From: Gliomastix tumulicola
Lineage: Eukaryota > Ascomycota > Sordariomycetes > Hypocreales > Bionectriaceae
Assembly: GCA_001599755.1 (NCBI GenBank)
Contig: BCHX01000003.1
Location: 3,321,289-3,385,288 of the forward strand
Length of the DNA stretch: 64,000 nucleotides
Reading direction: 5' to 3'
The notes beneath the pieces were generated by a model, which had not been told where the DNA came from, searched no databases, and was given only the letters and a program-made list of their open reading frames with translations. Shown here piece by piece: positions 44,889 through 55,106 of this stretch; the first letter of the stretch is position 1; the number at the start of each line of letters is the position of its first letter. A program made the position numbers and the translations under genes.

Positions 44889-46816
44889 CTACATCATCTG
44901 GTCCTGAGTCAATCCACCATGGGCCTCAGTCTCCATGTTGTCGGCCCCACCCTGGTTGGAGTATTTGACGTAGCTCAGGTTCAGAGGACGTCCACCATAT
45001 TGGTAGCCTTGGAACTTGGTGATACCGGTTTCGGCCGTGTCGGCAGTGTCGAAGCGGACGACACCAGTGCCTCGAGATCGGCCGCTGGGCTCGTACTGAA
45101 TCTCCGCTTGCTCGACTTTTCCAATCGTCGTGAAAAGCTCGACAAGGTCATCATTGCTAGTGGACCATGGCAGCTGTCGTCAAAGTTAGACCACCAAGGA
45201 ATATTCCGAGCAAACAGGGTTCGTAGGGCGTTGTGACTTACATTGCGAACATAGATGGTGTCACATCGCTCAGTGCCAGCCGTGGCAAAGTCGGTGAAGG
45301 GGTTAGGAGGAACGGAGGAGGCGTCGAAGCTCTGGCCCCCAGTGCTACCAGGACCGCCTCCGATCCCACCTCCTCCACGGCCGCCGTAGCCGAAACCTCC
45401 ACGACCACCGCCAAATCCTCCTCTGCCACCGAAGCCGCCGCCGCCGCCGCCGCCGCCAAAACCACCTCGCATTCCTCCACCGAAGCCACCGCGCTGAGAA
45501 AAGCCAGCTCCTCCGGCGTTAGAGGCGTAGCGGTCCTCGCGGACTTCCAGAACTCGACCCTGCCAGTCATATCCGTTGTATTGCTGGATGGCATTGCGCG
45601 CATCGTCTGCATTCTCGAAAACGACGATGCCTGATCCCTTGGGCCGGTTGTCCGAGCCAATATGGACGTCTGCGCGAACGACGCCGCCAGTACGAGCTAA
45701 AGGCCGGGACCTCGTCAGTAATCATCAACTTCGAAAACAGCGCCAACAAGACATACCGGCTTGTCTGAAGAGATCCTTGAGATCCTGCCAACCGACATTG
45801 AAGGGAAGCTAGAGCGAGTCAGTCTCACGTTGCGTCGCACTTGAACCACACACGAATGCGACCCACATTGGCGATATAGACCTGACGACCTGGCCCGCCT
45901 CCTTGGGGACCGCCACCGTAGCCCTGGTTGAAGCCGCCGCCGCCGCCGCCGCCGGGTGCGCCTCCGGAGAATCCACCACGGTTGCCTCCACCGCTTCCGA
46001 TGAATCGGGGCTCGGCCTCACGATCCTAGTTCGTAGGTTAGAGCAGCACATCGACCCAGGCGAGTAAAAGGAGTCAACTTGCCTCGCGAACGTAGACCAA
46101 CCGGCCCATCAAGTTCTGGTTGCTGAGCTGAGCAACAGCCTGTTGGGCTTGCTCTCTTGTAGCATATTCCACAATTCTAGACACAGCGTTAGCAACGGCT
46201 GTAAACTCGCAGGACGTTGGATAGAACTTACCCGCATCCCTACAATAACCCCGGAACAACGTCCAAACCCGTCAACCCAACCATCCGTCAAAGCCAAGAG
46301 GGAAGTGACCACACAAAAGGGAGGAAATGAAGAGAGAAAAGAAAGCCATCCAAGACTATGCGATGAAGCCCACCTTCGACATTCCATTTGGAAGCAGTAG
46401 CACGTCGGCAAAGAGAACCTCTCCCGCTAAATAGCCTCGTCAGCCCAAGATCGCCCCTCCTTGCCACCATAAATCCTCACCCTGTCTCATAAAATCCTTG
46501 AGATGGTGCCATTTGACGTCGTACGAAAGGTTGCCGACGTAGACGCGGCGGTCTTGCTGCGAGGTTTCGCGGATGTTGGTCATCATGTGATCGCGAGCGC
46601 GGGTCCTGTCTTCGTAAGATCGATTGGACGCCTGTCCACCGTAGTTTGATCCTCCTCCAGAGGGACCTGTCCCAGTCATAGGTGATCGCTCACGACCTCG
46701 ACGATGATCTTCTCGACTGTTCGACCTGCTCCGAGGAGAGTATGACCGACGACGAGACCGGCCGGGGCTTCTAGAACGGCGACGGGGAGAGCGAGACCTC
46801 TCACGCTGGAGAATAG
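44889..46816 (-). CDS. Three-RRM, RS/glycine-rich RNA-binding protein (Gbp2/Hrb1-like)
   Basis: Eight exons are clear: 46481-46816, 46374-46426, 46232-46239, 46083-46176, 45867-46025, 45757-45808, 45242-45696 and 44889-45173. They encode an RS-rich N-terminus (RERSRSPRRRSRSPGRSRRR), RRM1 (RRVYVGNLSYDVKWHHLKDFMRQ to KGCGIVEYATREQAQQAV), a Gly-rich linker, RRM2 (RQVYIANLPFNVGWQDLKDLF to GSGIVVFENADDARNAI), a longer Gly/Phe/Arg linker and RRM3 (DTIYVRNLPWSTSNDDLVELFTTIGKV), ending LTQDQMM. Gbp2/Hrb1 are SR-like nuclear mRNA quality-control and export factors. The third exon is only 8 nt, and the intron 46026-46082 has a GC donor. Exon 46481-46816 begins in phase 1 and so needs an upstream start. 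The best candidate is at 48313-48316, giving 481 aa. Confidence 0.88.
46232..46239 (-). other. 8-nt coding micro-exon of the Gbp2-like gene
   Basis: Between acceptor TTGTAG and donor GTAAGT lie eight bases, GGATGCGG. With flanking exons they encode K-GCG-I of RNP1 in RRM1 (MSK/GCG/IVEY). Without them the frame breaks. The flanking introns are 134 and 55 bp. Confidence 0.85.
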
Positions 46817-48316
46817 CTACGTCAGTTCAGTTCTGCAAGGGTAGAGAAATTTGGCAAGATAAACTTGTCTTCTTTGCCCGATTCAGGCAGAAGCGAAGAG
46901 AAGGTGTTTTGTAGCCGGAGAAAGAAGGTGGGGCAGAGCTTGCAGAACTCGAGGAAGGCCGGGGCTGCAGTGAATCACTCCCGGCGAAGCGGAGTGAATC
47001 ACATCAACCTCAGTACCGCTTGCCGCACAGGCCTTCCAGCCCCGTGACCATGAATGGTAGTCGCCAAGGGCTCGGGACTATCGCGGCAATTGGCCCGTTG
47101 CCGATGCCGTTATATCTCTCTCCGACAGCTCAGGCAGGTCGATGGAGCAGGAGGAGAAGAGATAACTTCTCGTATAATGGTAGGGAAGTGCATTCAAATG
47201 CTGTTACTTACAGGTCGGTATGAATCAGAATTGTCCGCTGGCGAATTGTTAGAACTAAGATTAAGATGCCGATGTTCACGGGCACGTTGTGATGTGAAAG
47301 GAGAAGGCAGAGAGGAGAAGGGAGGAAGCTGGGGGTGAAGGTTCTGAGAGAAAAAGAGAAAAAAAGAAAAAGGCTAAACGCTAGCAGATACAGAGAGAGA
47401 ACTAAGGCAGTGATTTCTGAGTGGTTGGTGAGGCGAGACCAACAAATACTTGGCCAGGACCTACTAAAGACCTGTCCAGAAGCATTCGGGGCGGGCGCGA
47501 GCACCAGAAGGGGGGAGGGGGGGCGTAAACAGGAAGTAGAGGGAGCTCCGGAGGGTGGACCTGGCGGAAGACTTGCATGCAGAGGGGGCCTGGGTTTTAT
47601 CCCACTCCCCTATAGCAGAGGCTATGAGCAGGGCTCGGTGTGTGGTCAAGTCCAAGGAGGCAGAGCAAGAGGCTGGCTGGCCTGAGACAAACAAAAGGGA
47701 AGAGTATTGCATGAAGTCGGTTACACAGCGTAGGACGGCCGTCATCACGACTGACACCAGGCAAGGAAGGCAGGCCGAGAGGCTCGTGGGCAAGATTGAC
47801 GAAGCAGGGAACAGAAAGGTAGGCTCGTGGAAATCCACAACACACGTAGCAGACAGAATCTGCATAGGTGAATGCACAGTGAGGCAATGCGTAGAAGGCA
47901 GACGAGGCATGGATGCAACGACGGGGGGTGTGCGGGAGTCGTACAACTTGCCAAAGACGAATTGGCGCGACCGTCGATCGGTGCACGTCAAACTGGTCGC
48001 TGCACAACGTAGGAAATGGGAGAGGGATGAACAGGGAAGGCCCGGCCGCCCAGCGCCTGGACGAGCTGTGACGAATATGTTGGGAACTCAATAAGGTATC
48101 GAGGTGGTTGGCAAGACCCTCTCAAAGTGCACAATCCACAGCCAACGCCGCCAACGGTCAACGGCCAAGGTTGGTGAGGCAAGGTACAGTAGCAGTAAAG
48201 TGGAATGCGAGGTTGTATCAATGCTCCAGGTAATGTAGCAGCAAGTGGGCAGAAAGAAGGCAAGGGACTGCAGAGAACAGGGTATATGAGATGAAGGAAA
48301 ACAAAGACGTACCCAT
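46817..48316 (-). other. Candidate first coding exon (ATGG, 48313-48316) plus about 1.5-kb intron
   Basis: The minus strand reads GCCACC-ATGG-GTACGT: an ideal start context fused to an ideal splice donor. Joined to the acceptor GACGTAG at 46817 it gives MAILQRERSRSP, in the right phase for the RS domain. I found no better ATG nearer the gene. The interval otherwise holds no gene. A 1.5-kb intron would be long for this genome, so the 5' end stays tentative. Confidence 0.4.
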
Positions 48317-51300
48317 GGTGGCTGTTCCTGGACGGAGGTACGAGAAATACCAAGAGATTTGAAATCAGGCCGGACAGAGACACAGGAAGAAAGCTAATTG
48401 TTCTCCCAACCAAGTGTTAGGCGTGTGCGCGCGCGGAGGCGGGCGTGTGTGCTCAAAGGCGTCTGGAGGTGCGTGTGAGTGGGTAAGGACAAGGACGCAG
48501 TATGCCCGTGGTGAGTGGCAGGTGTGTGTCGACAGAAGGAGGAGTATGTACAACGCAAGCTGGCCGCTGGATGGATGGATGGATGGATGGATGGATGAAT
48601 GCAGGATGCAAGACGCTGGATGCAAGGCAGGGCCGGTCAAGACTCGGGCACGAAGTAGAAGAGATAGAGGGGACACAGCCTGATGACAGTAGCGCCAGCA
48701 AACGCGACCACCAGCTCGACAGAAGGGAAGGTAAGGGAAGGGACCGAAATGAAGGGGGGGAGGGCCGGGCGCAAGCGCTGCGACGCTATCAGTCCGGGTG
48801 TGATTGATGCAGTGCGTGCAGTGCCGGTGCTACAGCGCAGTGTGAAGGGATGCAACGCGTGCGTGGTGCCTGCAAAAGTCAGTCAGTCTGGTCTGGTCAG
48901 GCTGGTTGGTGGCCGTTGGAAAAGCACAGAGTACGGATACGACCCAAAAGTACGCCTGAGGCGACAACGGAGGTACCTTAGTCAGGTACCTGTACGTGGG
49001 TTCCGACGCGCGCAGACATGCCCCAGGATGAGTGACGGGCCTCCATTACGCCCGGTCATTGGCCAGAGCCGTGGAAAGGAGGGGGCCGGGCAGCTACAAC
49101 GCGAAGATGGGACGAGGCTCGGAGGTACATTTGGGCTTGTACCGAGACTTCGAGCTCATCATCATGCTGTGCGCCCTGCCCGTGGTAAGGTCACGAACAG
49201 CGGTTCAGGCCAGACGAACTGCTCCTCCCGGGTGCCACGAATTGCAGTGGGATTTGTCTTACTTACCTGAACAAGCGATTTCGGCGTTAAGATGGCCAGA
49301 GGTCAAGGGCTCGAGCTTCTTTACTGTCCAAGTGCAGAGCTCGTGTCGTCAGGGTCGGCGTGATGGAATGGAGGGCATCCAGGCAGGGACTGGGCGTGTG
49401 CAAAATGCAACAGAGACCTGCTGGGACTCAAAAGACGCGCATGCGAGAGGGAAGGGGTGGGGTGGGATAAGGACCCGCTGAGGCAGCCAATCAGGAGCCG
49501 GTTTGAGCTAGTCTATTGTCCGAGGCCCACTTTCAACTACCCTGTTGGTGGGTGTTAGAAGTTGACCGGCTGCATGAGGTACTTCAATGAATCAATGCAC
49601 GTCCTTTCGGGCTTGGGTCGAGCTTCAGGCGCGGGACTGGCTTTGGACGCAGCACAAACAAGGCACTGGCTCGCTCTTTGTTTGCCGAGAGATGCTTCTT
49701 GAAACACCCGCTCCTTCCCGGACGCCAGCAAGTAAGACTGAGCCGAAATGAATGCCAGACACTCGAATTGGCCCTGTGCATTCACAAATGGGACCAGTCA
49801 ATGTGTTCGGTTGATCGCGAAATTAGGATCATTAAGTGGCTGTGAGCCCGACGCCTCCAGTCAGATTTAGGGCAGCCTTGTTTCTTTCAATGCTCAGACC
49901 GGTGTGCAGGGGTTAGAAGCGCCTTCCGCTGACACTCATGCGCACGGGTGGTCTGAGTGTTGGCTGATCCTTCGAGAATAAATGAAGACGCATGGGGGCA
50001 ATGGCCTTAGAGCAGGACTTTGAGCTACCTACCACCCGCAAGTACCTGTCAATACAGGCAAACTGACCTTACTCATTTCACTGTATGGATGAGAGTACGA
50101 ATCTCACCGGCCGGTCAGCATGGGATTCGGTGTATCGGTGAGTGAAACAAAGCGGACACATCCTCGTGGTCGCAAAGCCATGCTCGACAGGGGTTTCAAG
50201 GGACTTAGGTGTCAGTAGCCGCCGTCACAGAAGCTCAACCAAGTTCTACAAGCACGCACAGCCTCTTTCAATTAAGGCCCAATGGAGGGCTCGAAAATCA
50301 AGGCCGGGGGGTGCCTACTAAAGTAAGGAGGAGGAAGTAAAAAGCCGAGGCAGGCCAGGTAGAGGTACATTCCATCCAATCCAAATTCGTCTCCGTTGGT
50401 TCAGGTCTTGGAGGAAAGTGCCACTGGCCAAATTCGCTGCAGCTTCCCATCGCAACAGCTGCAACACCACCGGGGACCCACGGCAAGAGGGGCGTTTGGA
50501 AGGATGTGGGTTTCCGTGGCCACATCGCACCTTCCTCCCGTGTGGATAGCTCTGATCGAGGTCTTGGACTCTCGGGGACTCTCTGGTTTCGCCCCAGAAC
50601 ACTTGACTCGTCCATTCCAGCTCAGAACAACCAACATGCATGATGTATGGGGAATCCATCGCAAGGCTTGCTTGAGCACAGAATGCCTCACAGGTGCAGT
50701 ATGCCTTGCATTCACGCCATTCAGAACAGACGCTCGGGCTCAGATCAGATCTCCGCTGCGATCTCGAGCCGGAAATGGGAGGCGCGGAGAGCAGTACCGG
50801 CCTGAGGGAGGGTCAGCAGCCGGTACCGCTGGCATCCGCCATCGTCACATGGAGTGACCTGCTTCACCTAGAGTGGTTGTATCCTTGAAAAATGGAGGCC
50901 GATAACCAGCACTGCCTATGGACCCCAAGCCAAGTGCCGCACCCAATTGCCACGCCCGAGTTCTTGGGTGCAAGATATTACTTCTCTGGCAATATATTCG
51001 GGCAGTGCGGGAGGACGCCTCGCAGCAATGGCCTGCAACGAGACCGACATGTCTCATTTTCTGACTCGTCATCTTTCCTGCGCACCGCGGACCTGGCGAT
51101 GCTGCTTGCATGGCATGCATTCATGCATTCCAATGCATAGTGAACCTGCTAGGAGCATCGCTCGAGCAGATGCGGTCGCTGAACACTAACTCGCCAAATT
51201 TTCACAGCTGTGCCAAAAGAGCTCTGCTCGGGTACCGAGAATTAGCATCGAGAGCCTGAGACGGGGTGCTAAAAAAAAAGAACCACTGGCGGCTTGTCAT

Positions 51301-53808
51301 CACACAGTACGAGTAAAGGTTTGCAGAAGTCCTAGTGGTCTGTGTGATGGACTTCGGGGCACGCATTTGCTTCGCACAGTACCAGTTACAAATTTCAATC
51401 ACATCACATCCATACCTTGCAGAGCCACCGATACCCCTGGTCCATCCGACGGCCGGAAACTCGTCGGGGCTGGGCGGTTGGCCAGCTCAAGTGTGGCCAT
51501 CAGCGTGACCACGGTCCTACAGGACCATGGGGCCGCTCCCAGACATGGTTACACAGCATAACTACTGGCATGCCCGCCCAGCACTGGCTTTTACTCGCTG
51601 TCCAAGGAAGAGTCCCGCCTGCAGACGATCCATAGAAGCTGCAGGCAGCGAGGTAGTAGAATCCTGGCCCCATTCGGTGAAGTAGCTTGCAGATGGCTAA
51701 CAAGACACTGCATTGGTGGCGCGAAGGCAAACAGAGCGGCCGTAACAGGGACCCCCAATATGACCAGGATAAGCCATCGCATTCCCAGGATTCACTCGAT
51801 TCTATTTGCAGATGAAAAAAGGCTCTCCATCGGCGGGCAGAGTGCGGGCGGCAAGTCGGGCTAGGTGGCAGCCAGGCAACAGCTTGTTTTGGCTTCCGAC
51901 TCGTGGTTCTAGACTCAAGTACGACGATGATCTACACGTTTACATCCCTTTATTCATAACTGTATTGTTCTCGATGTCACTGCGATCGAGGCGGAATCAG
52001 TCCGACACGGTTGAGTCGCCCGTTCATTCGCCCCTATCGACGAGGTCGAGTCCAAGGGAAGAGGGGCAATCACACCCACCCACCATCAAGTCCGGCGGCC
52101 TTTCAGGATCCAGAAGTCAAAGGTAGACCCCCGTGGAGTCTACTCCTCCTGCAAGGCGAGAGGCGTGCGTGCATCAACAGCCCTTCCTTGTCCAGACAGC
52201 TACTAGACAGACAGGTGCTTCCTGTCTGACACTAGAAAGTAGATACCGGACAAGTGCAATTCAGGATTGTCACGACTGGTACAAGCACGGCATGTACTTT
52301 TGATACCAAGAAGGTATGTATACTCGTGCAAATGCTGAGCCGTGAAGAGTGTCGGGCGACAAGGTGGGAAAAGGAGCGACGGCCAGCCCTGTGTGGCATT
52401 CCCTGGCGATCTAGTGCTGTCCGACGACCACTATTGTTTCCAAATTTCATTACCGACACAGTTACGGCTACTACAGTCAGCCTCAGGCATAGCCGCCCAC
52501 TCAGTTGGTGAGTATCATCCCCCATAGCACATGTACAAAGACAGGCATTGGTGTGTTAGGTGGCCTTTGCGAGCGACTCAATAGTATCCATGTCTACATT
52601 CTCTGGAAAGGTGGACAAAGTACAATCAACTCTTTGCGTCTTCAGGGGGACCTTGGGTAAGTGGGCGTCGACGGCCGCGTTGCAAAGTTTTCAGGAGACA
52701 GTCAGCGGCAGCACCTGGTACATCTTGTCGCCTGCAGATCTCCCCGCCAGCGCCCCCATGTCCTAGCTATGCATTCGAGCACCCGTCTCATTCGAGAGAG
52801 ATGTGACTCAAGGTTTTCTCCCCACTTTGAATGGTTATCACTCTCTGGGTGGCACACTTCTCGGGGTGCTGCCCTACCCAGCCCGCCTCTCTTCGAGAGA
52901 AGTCCGGCCCAGGCTACCGGGTTGGGTTCAAGTTGAAAAATCAGCTGCATGCACCAAGACAAGAGTTGTTAGGAGCGTCAGGCGCTACTAAGCGAGGCCT
53001 TGCTTCTTATGCAGGCTGTGTTCACGAGGACATTCTGTTCTTGAAAGCCCAGTTCCATGCCCTGCTGCTCGCTTATAAGGAGAATGAACGCATCATTCAG
53101 TCGATCAACGATACGCGCCGGATTATTTCCCCTACGAATAGCGGAGCGTCGAAGCAGGACGGTGTTATTTTGGCGTTCACAACCTGACGGGCCTCGTCAG
53201 AAACAAGAAGTGATGCAGCTAGAACAGTTAACAACAAGGGAAGCTCCGAGACACCACGACATTCGGGGGCCGCATTTCGCCTGAACTTGTCAGCAACAGC
53301 GACAAGAGGCATCTGACAAGCAAAGGCAATGATACATACATCAGCACGCTCGACGTCTACGCAGCCCAAGAGGCATAACTCATGATATGTATCGTCCCTG
53401 AATGAACGTAAGACAGACGGAGCCCAGTACCGTCCAACGTTACGACAACGTTTTGGTGGAGATCGGCCCGCCTCGGAATGACATGGATGGAATTGCAGAT
53501 GAGACCCCTGGCACATGTCACGGAAGGCAACAAAAAAAGGTGGCAGACGAGGGAAGCCTCCACTATCCCATCATCGTCCTATCTCGTACCTCGTACTCCC
53601 GCTCTGTTGTACGTACGTAGGTGTTGACAACACTGACCACAGGTACCTGTACCGAGTACGTGTGAAGGTACATTCAAGCTGGGCCAGGAGCTCTCCGCGG
53701 ACCCACTCGATATTATCTCACGCCAACTTGCACCCGCCCGCTCCAATCGCGTTTCTCCCCTCCCAACTCTACCGTCATCGCGTTTCGACGTCCAGCCATC
53801 CCCTCGCC
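48317..53808. other. Gene-free 5.5-kb stretch
   Basis: The longest gap in the window. Open frames up to about 150 codons (for example 49032-49481 and 50396-50857) show no domain, no codon-periodic composition I can see and no splice-consistent extension. A (GGAT)n tract is at 48569-48597. There are no terminal repeats, transposase or reverse-transcriptase motifs, and no tRNA-like cloverleaf. Confidence 0.5.
48569..48597. repeat. (GGAT)7 tetranucleotide microsatellite
   Basis: About seven uninterrupted GGAT units in non-coding DNA upstream of the Gbp2-like gene. Confidence 0.9.
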
Positions 53809-54712
53809 ATGAGTCTCCCAGCGACATGCAGGGCGGGGAGCGCCGGTGCCAGGCTCCTCAGACCGTCCTCCCTGCGCCGGCTTGCGACGGCCACTCCCCA
53901 CCACCACCAGCTCTGCGCCTCCTACTCCCAGCAGTCTCACCCGCACCCGCACTCCTCGTCCTTCTACTCCCACGAGCACCCCGCCTCCTCCTCACCTGAG
54001 GCCGCCTTTAGCCGCACCGAAGGCGCCATCCTAGCCGCCGCCTACGCCCATGTTCCGGAGCACGGCTTCACCCACAGGGCCCTGAGCCTGGGTGCTAGGG
54101 ACGCTGGGCTCCTCGACATGAGCCCCAGCGCCCTCGTCGACGGACCCTTCAGCCTGATACGGTGGCACCTGCTCACGCAGCGGGCGATGATGGCGGGGCG
54201 TGCCCGCGAGCTGGATGAGACTCTCGGCGTTGGGAGGAAAGTCACCGCCTTGACGTGGGCTCGCCTCCTAGGGAACAAGGACATCATCCATCGATGGCAG
54301 GAGGTATGCTTCGGTCTACCCGTCTCTCCCCCTCTCCCATTATCCATATCTCTCTTGCTGACTTGACCCTTCCTCCCAGGCCCTAGCCATCATGGCCCAG
54401 CCCTCCTACGTCCCCGCCTCGCTCAAGGAGCTCGCCCTCCTCTCCGACGAGATCTGGCTCCTCTCGGGCGACAAGGCCGTCGACTCGTCCTGGTACACCA
54501 AGCGCGCCACCCTCTCGGCCGTCTACAGCACCGCCGAGCTCTTCATGACCAACGACCGGTCCCCGGACTTCGCTGAGACCCACGACTTCCTGCACCGCCG
54601 GCTCGACGAGGTCAAGTCCGTGGGGACGACCCTGGGCGCCGTCGGCCAGTGGGTCAGCTTCACAGCAAGCGCCGGGGTGAATATCCTGAGGAGCAAGGGG
54701 GCACGGATATGA
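53809..54712 (+). CDS. COQ9: Ubiquinone biosynthesis protein Coq9
   Basis: Exon 1 (53809-54303, 165 codons) and exon 2 (54380-54712), joined in phase 0, give 275 aa. A mitochondrial presequence (MSLPATCRAGSAGARLLRPSSLRRLATA) is followed by a His/Ser-rich segment. Then comes the TetR-like fold: FSRTEGAILAAAYAHVPEHGFTHRALSLGARDAGLLDMSPSAL, LTWARLLGNKDIIHRWQEALAIMAQPSYVPASLKELALLSDEIW and the C-terminal DKAVDSSWYTKRATLSAVYSTAELFMTNDRSPDFAETHDFLHRRL, the COQ9 signature. Coq9 is a peripheral inner-membrane lipid-binding protein that presents CoQ intermediates to Coq7. It converges on SMC6 with 394 bp between stop codons. Confidence 0.95.
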
Positions 54713-55106
54713 CGACGACGACGCCGCTAGGCATCAAGGTCCCGTGACTGTGTGTACACATACTCCCATCTTGTAACAACTACTGTATATCTGCAACTAC
54801 ATGTAATGCTAGAAAGAGAGGCCCGAGGACTCTGTAACTTGGTTTATTATCTTGAGTCCCTCGAGGGATCGTATCACATCTATCAAAAGCGTCTTCCGAT
54901 CCGATCTAAGTGTCGACGCAAGCCCGAGTATCTTAACAATCCCCTAGATGAAAAAGAAAGGAACCACAATATACCAAAGCAAGAGAGGGCCTCTCTATAG
55001 CATCCCGTGACCTGAGAACTCCTAACCCCAAGGGTATTTCACAGTAAACAACTCCTACAACACCTTGTACTCCGACACGAATCCCATATTTCTTTCAACT
55101 CTGTCC
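54713..55106. other. Convergent 3' flanks, COQ9 / SMC6
   Basis: 394 bp of AT-richer sequence; nothing coding is supported. Confidence 0.6.

Noticed and set aside
49032..49481. 149-codon plus-strand frame in the gene-free block
   Set aside because: No domain or signal peptide and no splice-consistent neighbour; chance length in GC-rich DNA.
50396..50857. 153-codon plus-strand frame in the gene-free block
   Set aside because: Overlapped by open frames of similar length on the other strand, with no family pattern in any.
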